From assembly GCA_003445855.1 (NCBI GenBank), contig DMCG01000108.1:2405-8998 (forward strand): DNA of 6,594 bases, read 5' to 3'. The DNA comes from Spartobacteria bacterium. Lineage in GTDB: Bacteria > Verrucomicrobiota > Verrucomicrobiia > Chthoniobacterales > UBA10450. Made by a program: the position numbers and the translations under genes. Each line of letters opens with the position of its first letter. Within the stretch, counting starts at the first letter, position 1. Shown piece by piece: positions 1 to 6,474 of the stretch. The notes below the pieces were generated by a model that saw only the letters and a list, made by a program, of their open reading frames with translations, was not told where the DNA came from and made no database searches.

Positions 1-314
1 AGCGGCTTGGTTAGATAATCGTTCGCGCCGGCGGCCAATGCCCGTTCCAAATCCTCCGTGTCCTGCCGCGCCGTGACCAGAAGAATAAACATTTCATCGC
101 CGCGCGGCTGCGCGCGCAATTCCTGACAAAGCTCAATTCCACTTTTTCCAGGAAGCATCCAATCCAAAATGAGGAAGGGAAATTTCTGTGCCGCCATTAC
201 CTTCTCGGCCTCTTCACCACTGCCAACCGCGAACACCTCGTGGCCCCGTCGCCCGATCAAATGCTGCAAAGTTTTGCGGCTCTCCTGGTGATCCTCAACG
301 AGCAATATTTTCAT
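1..314 (-). CDS. Response regulator, N-terminal receiver domain (cut by left edge)
   Basis: The 104 complete codons visible form almost a whole CheY-like receiver domain, which takes a phosphoryl group from a histidine kinase. Seen: the acidic pair E7-D8 after the first strand (MKILLVED), phospho-acceptor D51 in the stretch LILDWMLPG, the switch threonine T81 (LLVTAR), and K103 in NDYLTKP. All catalytic residues are intact, so it should be phosphorylatable. The ATG at 314 gives the canonical receiver N-terminus. A GGAGG lies 15 bases upstream, too far to be a good ribosome site. Any output domain lies beyond the window, so it could be an OmpR-type regulator, a diguanylate cyclase or a stand-alone receiver. 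It is transcribed away from the deacetylase operon. No partner kinase is visible. Confidence 0.9.
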   Translation of the reverse strand, partial: MKILLVEDHQESRKTLQHLIGRRGHEVFAVGSGEEAEKVMAAQKFPFLILDWMLPGKSGIELCQELRAQPRGDEMFILLVTARQDTEDLERALAAGANDYLTKP

Positions 315-528
315 TCTTGGAGCAGATGCCCTCCAGCACTTCCGTACTATGATTTGCAAGGCTGAGCGGAGCACAGGAGTCGCTTATTCTGGAAGGGAGC
401 AAGATGACTGCCAACGCATGCGCGAGCTTTGCCAGAAAGTTTGGATATAAGACGCTGCTACAGGCCATATCTTGCGTTACGATCCGCCTCTGTTAGATAC
501 ACATAACTCGTTCGCCGCTTCCGATCTC
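315..528. promoter_or_regulatory. Divergent intergenic region
   Basis: These 214 bases separate the leftward response-regulator gene from the rightward deacetylase gene, so promoters for both should lie here. I could not find a convincing pair of promoter boxes. TATAAG at 446-451 matches five of six -10 positions, but the nearest TTGCCA (429-434) is only 11 bases away. A short open reading frame with a good ribosome site (404-496) is listed separately. No strong inverted repeat or operator is evident. Confidence 0.4.
404..496 (+). other. Possible 30-codon leader ORF upstream of the deacetylase
   Basis: An ATG at 404 is preceded by GGGAG (395-399) with a 4-base spacer, a better ribosome-site match than anything before the deacetylase start. 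The frame runs 30 codons to TAG at 494-496, beginning MTANACASFA and ending TIRLC. It stops 32 bases before the chosen deacetylase start and is in a different frame. It could be a leader peptide that affects translation of the downstream operon, or chance. No attenuator hairpin or regulatory codon run is visible, and the peptide resembles nothing I recognise. Confidence 0.15.
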
Positions 529-1347
529 ATGTCTGGTGTTCGCCTGCTCTGCCTCTCTTACCTCGGGCTCCTCGCCGCGTATCACACCCACGCTGAGACA
601 ACAATTGCCGTCCCGTCTGCGGAAAAAAATAGGCCGGCCGCGGCGGCAGAGCCCCGTATTACGTTTAATTTAGTACATGTCGATGGACCGTACATCGCCA
701 TGACTTTTGACGACGGGCCCAGCGCAACGCTCACTCCAAAACTGCTCGATCTTCTCGCAGCCCATCATATCAAAGCCACTTTTTTTGTGATCGGCGAAAA
801 TGTTGCCGAGCACTCCGAGATTGTTGAGCGCGCCGCGCACGAAGGTCACGAAATTGGAAATCATAGCTGGTCGCATCCGAACTTTGCAAAAATGTCCGAT
901 GAAGGCGTGCGTCGGGAACTGCGACGAACGGAAGATGCAATCAAAAGCGCGATCGGAGCACGGCCAACTTTGCTGCGGCCGCCTTACGGCTCGCTCACCG
1001 CACGACAAAAACGCTGGATCCACGATGAGTTCGGCTATCAGATCATTCTCTGGGATGTCGATCCGCTGGACTGGAAGCGTCCCGGCCCGGCGGTGGTCCG
1101 TAATCGCATCCTGAAAGAAACCCGGCCGGGCTCGATTGTGTTGTCCCACGACATCCATCCCGGAACGATCGAGGCCATGCCGCGGACGTTCGATCAACTC
1201 GAGGCAAAAGGTTTCAAATTCGTCACTGTGTCGGAATTGATTCGCATGGCGCGTCCCGAGCCATCGAAGGAGCGCGCGAAAGTTCCGGCGGCCAACGATA
1301 CACCGCAGCCAACATCGACAATTTCACTGCCATCGCCCAGCGGTTAA
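529..1347 (+). CDS. Secreted polysaccharide deacetylase (NodB domain, CE4-like)
   Basis: A predicted metal-dependent hydrolase that removes N-acetyl groups from an amino-sugar polymer such as peptidoglycan, chitin oligomers or an exopolysaccharide; the substrate cannot be read from sequence. With ATG 529 the protein has 272 residues. A signal peptide of about 22 residues (hydrophobic core LLCLSYLGLLAAY, likely cut after THA) puts it outside the cytoplasm. The NodB motifs are all present in order: TFDDGP at 59-64 (catalytic base D61, metal ligand D62), HSWSH at 112-116 (metal ligands H112 and H116), RPPYG at 150-154, WDVDPLDW from 175, and LSHDIH with H207. The domain ends near residue 240 and is followed by a Pro/Ser/Thr-rich tail. 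The frame is also open from a TTG at 472, but that would put 19 polar residues before the signal peptide, so ATG 529 is preferred although it lacks a clear ribosome site. The dynamin-like GTPase gene follows after 10 bases, probably in the same operon. Confidence 0.9.
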   Translation: MSGVRLLCLSYLGLLAAYHTHAETTIAVPSAEKNRPAAAAEPRITFNLVHVDGPYIAMTFDDGPSATLTPKLLDLLAAHHIKATFFVIGENVAEHSEIVERAAHEGHEIGNHSWSHPNFAKMSDEGVRRELRRTEDAIKSAIGARPTLLRPPYGSLTARQKRWIHDEFGYQIILWDVDPLDWKRPGPAVVRNRILKETRPGSIVLSHDIHPGTIEAMPRTFDQLEAKGFKFVTVSELIRMARPEPSKERAKVPAANDTPQPTSTISLPSPSG

Positions 1348-1357
1348 TTTCGCCGGC

Positions 1358-3076
1358 ATGATCGCCGATAGTTATCTGCAGCTTCGGAGCGAACTCGAAA
1401 CTGCGCTCGCTGGTTTGCTCAAGCTCAGTTCGGAGATGGGCCGCGCTACGCCGTGGATCGACACCCTTCACGGGCTGCTCAAGGACATTCGCGAACCGTT
1501 GCTAATCGTCGTTGTTGGCGAAGCCAAGTCTGGAAAATCCTCGCTGCTGAATGTTCTCTTCGGGCAGGAGTTGGTGAAAGTGGATGTTCAGTCCGCGACA
1601 GACCGCATTTATGCTTTTCGATATGGGTCCGAGGAAAAATCAGTCGAGATCTCGGCGCAGTTGACCGAGCGCTATCTGCCGCTCGCGTTTCTGCATGACT
1701 TCAGCGTAGTCGACACACCGGGAACGAACATCATGGTCTTGGAACATCAAGAAATCACCGAGGACTTCGTCTCGGGCGCCGACCTTCTTCTTCTCGTTCT
1801 TTCCGTTGTGAATCCCTGGACGCAATCTTTCTGGGACTTCCTGGGCTCCTGGCAAAAGACATGGTTGAAGAACGCGGTTTTCGTTTTGCAACAAGCAGAC
1901 CGGCGTGACCCGACGGAGCTCGATGTCATTCGGCGGCATCTTGGGGACACAGCGATGCAAAAAATTGGATTTTCGCCGCCTATCTTTGCCGTCTCCGCGC
2001 GGGATGAATTGCTCGCTCAAAGGACTGGATTAGACGAGGACCGGTTCCGGCGGGAAAGCCAATTCGGTCCGCTGGAAGAGCAGATCAACCTGGTTGCAAT
2101 GCAATCCGGCGGGCGTGCGCATAGACTTGGCTCAGCCTGCCAGATCGCACAGGTAGTGCTTCACGACATCTCGAGCGAGCTACGAGCATCTCTCGGCTTG
2201 ATCGCGCATGACGAAGGGCGGCTGGCGCGCGTCGAGGCGCTTCTTCAAGCGCGCAAGGAACAAACATTCCGACACGCGGCTGGTCTTCTCCGCGAAGTCG
2301 AGCAAGCGTGTCACGAAGGCGCGGCGCAAGGCTTAAGACTTCTTAAGGAGAAATTCTCGTTTGCGCAGACATGGAAAATCCTTCGTGGCCGTTTGCTCTG
2401 GCAGCACGAGTTTCAAATGGAAATTGAAATGAAGCTGCGCCAATCCGTCGAGCAGCAAGTGGAACAAACTGTGCAATTGCTGGAAACGGATTTGCGCGGA
2501 GTTTGGCCGCAATTGCACGACATCATCGACCAGCAGTTAGCGAGTGATCTCAAAACTCAGGTGCCGCGCGCAATTCCCGATTTTGCGCGACAACGGCGTG
2601 CGCTTCTTCAATCGATTCAACTGGCGCTAAGCGAGCGGGTCTCAGAGAAAACAGTGGAAGAACAGCTCGTGCAACTCTTCCGCGATACTTCGACACTGTC
2701 GCGCCTGTCTGCGAGCATTGTTGCGGGCTGTGGAATCGCGGCACTGCTCGCGGTCATGACCGGTACCGGCGTCGCCGACATTGCTGGCGTCTTGGCGGCT
2801 TCCGTTGCGATAATCGGCACCGTAGTCACATTCGACCAGCGCAGAAAAATCCTGCGCATCTACGAGCGACATATGGAAGCAAGACGTGCCGAGCTGGTAC
2901 ACGCAATTGCGCAGCAGCTCAATCAGGCCATTGACTTATTTTACGGTGAAGTCTCAACCGCGTTCCAACCGTTGGCCGCGTTTTGCGTGGCGCAACGACG
3001 AGCTTCCGAGCCGTTGTTGCACCAAGCTGAAGAACTGCAGCGGACCTTCGTTGGATTGGCGTCGCGGCTCCGCTAA
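1358..3076 (+). CDS. Dynamin-like GTPase with C-terminal double membrane segment
   Basis: A predicted 572-residue large GTPase of the bacterial dynamin-like group, whose members bind and remodel membranes. Seen in the G domain: P-loop GEAKSGKS at 54-61, a likely G2 threonine T81, G3 DTPG at 119-122, and G5-like SAR at 213-215. The usual G4 NKxD or TKxD is QQAD at 178-181, keeping the aspartate but losing the lysine. A long, mainly helical region (about 240-450) follows, rich in Gln, Glu and Arg as in a dynamin stalk. Next come two adjacent hydrophobic segments (about 454-468 and 472-491) joined by a short Gly/Thr/Asp link, then a charged helix (493-525). This helix / membrane hairpin / helix order resembles the paddle of cyanobacterial BDLP and of mitofusins. 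There is no signal peptide, so the G domain should be cytoplasmic. The ATG is 10 bases after the deacetylase stop, with no clear ribosome site, which fits translational coupling. Its function in the cell is unknown. Confidence 0.8.
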   Translation: MIADSYLQLRSELETALAGLLKLSSEMGRATPWIDTLHGLLKDIREPLLIVVVGEAKSGKSSLLNVLFGQELVKVDVQSATDRIYAFRYGSEEKSVEISAQLTERYLPLAFLHDFSVVDTPGTNIMVLEHQEITEDFVSGADLLLLVLSVVNPWTQSFWDFLGSWQKTWLKNAVFVLQQADRRDPTELDVIRRHLGDTAMQKIGFSPPIFAVSARDELLAQRTGLDEDRFRRESQFGPLEEQINLVAMQSGGRAHRLGSACQIAQVVLHDISSELRASLGLIAHDEGRLARVEALLQARKEQTFRHAAGLLREVEQACHEGAAQGLRLLKEKFSFAQTWKILRGRLLWQHEFQMEIEMKLRQSVEQQVEQTVQLLETDLRGVWPQLHDIIDQQLASDLKTQVPRAIPDFARQRRALLQSIQLALSERVSEKTVEEQLVQLFRDTSTLSRLSASIVAGCGIAALLAVMTGTGVADIAGVLAASVAIIGTVVTFDQRRKILRIYERHMEARRAELVHAIAQQLNQAIDLFYGEVSTAFQPLAAFCVAQRRASEPLLHQAEELQRTFVGLASRLR

Positions 3077-3090
3077 ACCGGCAATCGGTT
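3076..3090. repeat. Short hairpin between convergent stop codons
   Basis: AACCG (3076-3080) and CGGTT (3086-3090) form a 5-base stem around the loop GCAAT. The stem includes the last base of the GTPase TAA and two bases of the TAA of the opposing gene. The convergent coding regions are only 12 bases apart, so this is the only candidate structure for a shared bidirectional terminator. It is short and has no T-run on either side, so termination here is unproven. Confidence 0.25.
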
Positions 3091-3922
3091 ACTTCTTCGC
3101 GGCCGCCGAGCTCTGTTGAGCGAGTTGCTGTTCGAGTTGTCGCCTGGCGATGACGAAGTTGTTGTTTTCACCGTAGCTCCGCCACGGTCCTGGAGGCACA
3201 TCGCGCACCTCCACAAACTGCCAGTCCGTTACATCCGTCGGTGCAAGCCCAAGGTAATCGCGAATCGCCGGAGAAACGTCCAGTCCCGCGCCATGGTTTA
3301 AATTCGGCTTTGGGCGTTCGTTTTGAAAAATATATTGAAAATGGTCAGTGCGGAACGGGCCGCAATCTTCCCACTGCGCGTAACAAGTGCGATTGCCCTT
3401 GCGGATGGCAATCCAGCGATGCTGGCAAACGGAATGCCCCGGCTCGGTGTAGGCCTGCTTAAACCACGGGATGACCAACGGCGCCTCTGGCTTGAACTGA
3501 CCATGCGTGACGTCATTGTAGGGCAGCGCACAGTAAAACGGATTTTGGTGCGGCACGAAGGCGACCGGAATGTAGTTGCGCCGCGCTGAAGAATCGGGAT
3601 TGTCGAAGCCACCATAATTGCGCGTCCAGTCTGCGTCCCACGAGCTTTTGTAATTGGGCACCGGATTGTTGCCGCCCGCCTGTTCTCCGATCCAAAACAC
3701 CGTGGTCACGATATTAGTTTTCCACGCGAAGCGCGTTGTCGCCGGGCGCGAGGCCGTTGGCACAAACACCTGCGGCTCTACCTTGAGAAGCGCTTGCTCG
3801 CGCAGCTTCATCGCGTACTTGGCAAAATCGGCCGCCGTCGCGTATGGCGAAGTCGATTGGTCCTCGGCTCTAACCGCGCCCGCTATCGCGAGAGCGAAAC
3901 AAAGCGGTAACAGCCTCTTCAT
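3089..3922 (-). CDS. Secreted protein with RlpA/barwin-like double-psi barrel features, function unknown
   Basis: A 277-residue protein starting at ATG 3922. A clear signal peptide (MKRLLPLCFALAIAGAVRA, likely cut after A19) predicts export. C8 lies inside the hydrophobic core without a lipobox, so it is probably not a lipoprotein. The mature protein has four cysteines (131, 166, 180, 187), enough for two disulphides. Residues 166-240 contain strand-like CQHRWIAI and CYAQW, then DCGPF at 186-190, then GAGLDVSPAIRDYLGL at 211-226 and the strand WQFVEVRDV. The D-x-GPF followed by an LDVS / helix pattern recalls RlpA, barwin and expansin double-psi beta-barrels. The region before it (60-160) is rich in Trp, Tyr, Asn and Pro and matches nothing I recognise. 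A Gln/Ala-rich helix ends the protein. By analogy it may bind or cleave cell-wall glycan, but no catalytic residue can be assigned. It has its own likely promoter and converges on the GTPase gene. Confidence 0.75.
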   Translation of the reverse strand: MKRLLPLCFALAIAGAVRAEDQSTSPYATAADFAKYAMKLREQALLKVEPQVFVPTASRPATTRFAWKTNIVTTVFWIGEQAGGNNPVPNYKSSWDADWTRNYGGFDNPDSSARRNYIPVAFVPHQNPFYCALPYNDVTHGQFKPEAPLVIPWFKQAYTEPGHSVCQHRWIAIRKGNRTCYAQWEDCGPFRTDHFQYIFQNERPKPNLNHGAGLDVSPAIRDYLGLAPTDVTDWQFVEVRDVPPGPWRSYGENNNFVIARRQLEQQLAQQSSAAAKK

Positions 3923-3940
3923 AGTACAAATGGCCTGACT

Positions 3941-3969
3941 CTTTTATCCGATTAACGGCCTCTAGGCAA
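3941..3969 (-). promoter_or_regulatory. Predicted sigma70-like promoter for the secreted-protein gene
   Basis: Read leftward, TTGCCT (3969-3964) and TAAAAG (3946-3941) are separated by 17 bases, and each matches four of six consensus positions. A start of transcription near 3934 would leave a leader of about 12 bases before ATG 3922, with no clear ribosome site. The small palindrome GCCTCTAGGC (3958-3967) overlaps the -35 box and could be an operator or chance. Confidence 0.35.
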
Positions 3970-3971
3970 GC

Positions 3972-3990
3972 GTTTTCCACGAGGGAAAAC
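3972..3990. repeat. Inverted repeat downstream of nadB, possible terminator
   Basis: GTTTTCC (3972-3978) and GGAAAAC (3984-3990) form a perfect 7-base stem with a 5-base loop. It lies about 50 bases after the nadB stop and just before the predicted promoter of the next gene, where an operon terminator would be expected. No T-run follows in the leftward direction, so intrinsic termination is doubtful. Confidence 0.25.
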
Positions 3991-4039
3991 CAGTGCCCCG
4001 GACGGGTTATCGATTGTTAGAGCACTATCCATTCCACGT

Positions 4040-5638
4040 TCAACCACGGCTGAGCAGCGTGTCGCGCTTGAATTGTCGATCCTCTGTTTCGGGATAATCC
4101 AGAGTAAAGTGAAGACCACGACTCTCTTTCCGACTTAACGCCGAATCCACAATCAGCGCCGCCACCGTTGCCAGATTCCGTAGCTCCAGCAGGTCGACCG
4201 ACACTTTGAAATTCCAATAAAACTCGCGGATTTCGCGTTGAAGATTTCGCAAACGGGCGCTCGCGCGCTGAAGCCGCTTGTCTGTCCGCACGATCCCAAC
4301 ATAGTCCCACATTAGCCGCCGGATTTCGTCCCAGTTATGATAAATCACCACCAGCTCATCGACATCATGCACGCCTCCCGATTCCCACTCCGGCAACGAA
4401 ATTTTTTGCGCCGTATGTGACGGTGGTCGCGCGCACACGGACGCCTCCGCCGCGCGATGCGCAGCCACCAGCCCTTCCAGAAGCGAGTTACTCGCCAGGC
4501 GATTTGCGCCATGAAGCCCGGTGCAGCCCACTTCGCCGATCGCATATAGCCCGGCTAAGCTCGTCGCGCCGTCCACATCCGTCTTGATTCCGCCGCATTG
4601 GTAATGCGCCGCCGGCACCACTGGAATCGGCTGCTTCGACATGTCGATCCCAAATCGCAGGCACGTCTCGTAAATATGCGGAAAGCGCTCCTGAATGAAC
4701 TCCGGCGACTGGTGCGTGATATCGAGAAATACGCATTGCGCGCCGGAACGTTTGATCTCGGAGTCGATCGCGCGCGCTACGATGTCCCGCGGCGCGAGCG
4801 AGCCGCGCGCGTCGTAGCGCTTCATGAAATCTTCGCCGCGATTGTTCCGCAGAATTCCGCCTTCTCCGCGCACTGCTTCGGAAATCAAAAACGATTTCGC
4901 CTTCGCATGAAACAAGCAGGTCGGATGAAACTGGATGAACTCCATGTTCGCGATCATCGCGCCCGCGCGCCACGCCATCGCCACGCCGTCGCCCGTCGCG
5001 ATGTCCGGGTTTGTCGTGTACAAATAAACTTTTCCGCAGCCGCCGGTCGCGAGCACGATGCGATCCGAGCGGATCGTTTCCACCTCTCCGTTTTTTTCAT
5101 CGAGAACGTAGATGCCGAGGCAACGATCTTCTGCCGCGAAGCCAAGCTTGCCCGCAGTGAGCAAATCCACCGCCATGTGATTTTCCAAAAGATCGACATG
5201 CGATTGCCGGCCCAACTCGCGCAGCAAAACTTCCTCGATCTCCTTGCCGGTCACGTCCTGCACATGCAGGACGCGCCGTTTGGAGTGACCGCCTTCTCGC
5301 CCAAGATCGAACTCGCGATGACCGGAAACTTCGCGTTCGTCAAATTGCAATCCAAGATCGACAAGTTCATGAATTCGCGCCGGTCCTTCCGTCACAATCG
5401 TGCGAACAACTTTCTCGTCGCAAAGCCCGGCGCCGGCTTCGAGCGTGTCGCGCACATGCAGCCCGAAGGAATCTTCGTCGCTCGTCACGCAGGCGATCCC
5501 GCCCTGCGCCCACGCTGTGTTCGTGTCCGCGCCTTTGCGTTTTGTGATCACCGCCACCGAGCAATGCTTGGCCGCTTTCAACGCAAAACTGAGCCCGGCA
5601 ATGCCGCTGCCAATCACGACGAAATCGTATTCCTTCAT
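4040..5638 (-). CDS. nadB: L-aspartate oxidase
   Basis: A cytoplasmic FAD enzyme that oxidises L-aspartate to iminoaspartate, the first step of de novo NAD synthesis; quinolinate synthase NadA uses the product. The 532 residues are close to the E. coli length of about 540. Seen: the FAD dinucleotide fold GSGIAG at 10-15, TAWAQGGIA at 41-49, REGGHS at 114-119 (E115 corresponds to the substrate-binding glutamate), ATGGCG at 197-202, QFHPT with H238, EAVRGEGG at 254-261, PRDIVARA with R284, AAHYQCGG with H345, [13 protein letters not shown] with R380, and the C-terminal [12 protein letters not shown] typical of NadB. These residues match the active site known for the family, so activity is expected. 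ATG 5638 overlaps the panC stop by four bases (ATGA) with only a weak ribosome site, implying translational coupling. Neither nadA nor nadC is in the window. Fumarate reductase or succinate dehydrogenase flavoprotein is unlikely given the HYQCGG and C-terminal motifs. Confidence 0.97.
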   Translation of the reverse strand: MKEYDFVVIGSGIAGLSFALKAAKHCSVAVITKRKGADTNTAWAQGGIACVTSDEDSFGLHVRDTLEAGAGLCDEKVVRTIVTEGPARIHELVDLGLQFDEREVSGHREFDLGREGGHSKRRVLHVQDVTGKEIEEVLLRELGRQSHVDLLENHMAVDLLTAGKLGFAAEDRCLGIYVLDEKNGEVETIRSDRIVLATGGCGKVYLYTTNPDIATGDGVAMAWRAGAMIANMEFIQFHPTCLFHAKAKSFLISEAVRGEGGILRNNRGEDFMKRYDARGSLAPRDIVARAIDSEIKRSGAQCVFLDITHQSPEFIQERFPHIYETCLRFGIDMSKQPIPVVPAAHYQCGGIKTDVDGATSLAGLYAIGEVGCTGLHGANRLASNSLLEGLVAAHRAAEASVCARPPSHTAQKISLPEWESGGVHDVDELVVIYHNWDEIRRLMWDYVGIVRTDKRLQRASARLRNLQREIREFYWNFKVSVDLLELRNLATVAALIVDSALSRKESRGLHFTLDYPETEDRQFKRDTLLSRG

Positions 5639-6474
5639 CCGAGCAGGATGTTGTCGATCAAACGAGTCTGGCCGAAGAAAACCGCGAGCGCGAGCAGCGA
5701 ATTTGGCCTAACGACTTCGATCGGCTGCAAACTTTCCGCATCGACAAGATCGACATAATCGACTCGCGCCAGCGGCGCTTGGCCAATCGTTTTGCGCGCA
5801 AGATCGACAATTGTTTTTGCGGATGTTTCGCCGGCCTTTACTCGATCTGCCGCCGCGAGCAGCGCCCGCCGCAAAACCGTTGCTTGTTTTCGTTCCTCCG
5901 CGTTCAGGTATTGATTGCGCGAGCTGCAAGCCGGGCCGTCATCTTCGCGAACGGTCGGCACGCCCACGATGTCGATCTTGAAATTGAGATCCCGCACCAT
6001 TCGGCGAATGATCGCGAGCTGCTGAAAATCTTTCTCGCCGAAGACCGCCGCATCCGGCGCAAGAATGTGGAAAAGCTTCGCAACGACCGTACACACGCCA
6101 CGGAAATGTCCCGGACGCGATTTTCCGCATAACATTTTCGAAAGCGAAACTTCCTCAACAAACACGGAACGATCGCCTGCATACATTTCCGCCGGGCTCG
6201 GCCGGAATAAAAGATCGACATCGGCGCTCCGGCAGAGCTCTTCATCCTCCCGGTCGGGTCGCGGATACCGTTCGTAATCACTTCCCGGTTCAAATTGCAG
6301 CGGATTGACGAAAATGCTCACCGCAACTTCGCCATCGCGCCCAGCGTAATCGCGCGCCACCCGAATCAATTCCAGATGCGCCTTATGCAACGCCCCCATC
6401 GTGGGAACAAGGACGCGCGGAAATTTAGCGCGTGACTGGGCCATCGCTTCGGCAACTGTCGTGAGAACTTTCAT
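5635..6474 (-). CDS. panC: Pantothenate synthetase (pantoate--beta-alanine ligase)
   Basis: Joins pantoate and beta-alanine with ATP through a pantoyl-adenylate, the last step of pantothenate (CoA precursor) synthesis, in the cytoplasm. The 279 residues match the family length of about 280. Seen: PTMGALH at 24-30, NPLQFEP at 57-63, [17 protein letters not shown] at 119-135, GEKDFQQL at 146-153 with the ATP-contacting lysine K148, VREDDG from 175, SSRNQYL at 184-190, and the C-terminal TRLIDN. Two nucleotide-site motifs differ from the usual: the HIGH-type motif is HKAH (30-33) instead of HxGH, and GLAMSSRN is GPACSSRN. The histidines, K148, S184 and R186 are kept, so the enzyme is probably active. 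ATG 6474 is chosen because it forms an ATGA overlap with the upstream gene and sits 12 bases after GGAGGA. A TTG at 6498 would place that ribosome site inside the gene. The next gene, nadB, starts within the panC stop. Confidence 0.96.
   Translation of the reverse strand: MKVLTTVAEAMAQSRAKFPRVLVPTMGALHKAHLELIRVARDYAGRDGEVAVSIFVNPLQFEPGSDYERYPRPDREDEELCRSADVDLLFRPSPAEMYAGDRSVFVEEVSLSKMLCGKSRPGHFRGVCTVVAKLFHILAPDAAVFGEKDFQQLAIIRRMVRDLNFKIDIVGVPTVREDDGPACSSRNQYLNAEERKQATVLRRALLAAADRVKAGETSAKTIVDLARKTIGQAPLARVDYVDLVDAESLQPIEVVRPNSLLALAVFFGQTRLIDNILLG

Noticed and set aside
429..451. Promoter TTGCCA / TATAAG before the deacetylase
   Set aside because: The spacer is only 11 bases, too short for a sigma70 promoter.
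472..528. N-terminal extension of the deacetylase from TTG 472
   Set aside because: It would put 19 mostly polar residues before a good signal peptide that begins at ATG 529.
670..1197. A 175-codon open frame on the - strand
   Set aside because: It is antisense to the NodB domain and has no recognisable motif or ribosome site.
3899..3901. Lipoprotein cysteine C8 in the secreted protein
   Set aside because: The residues before C8 (LPL) do not fit a lipobox, and a standard signal-peptidase site follows at residue 19.
4040..5638. Fumarate reductase or succinate dehydrogenase flavoprotein subunit
   Set aside because: The family is related, but the HYQCGG context, the [13 protein letters not shown]-terminus, the 532-residue length and the absence of partner subunits point to NadB.
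4598..5758. A 386-codon open frame on the + strand
   Set aside because: It lies antisense to nadB and the end of panC, both of which have full family motifs. Its composition (Arg-, Ala- and His-rich, no domain) is typical of a shadow frame in GC-biased DNA.
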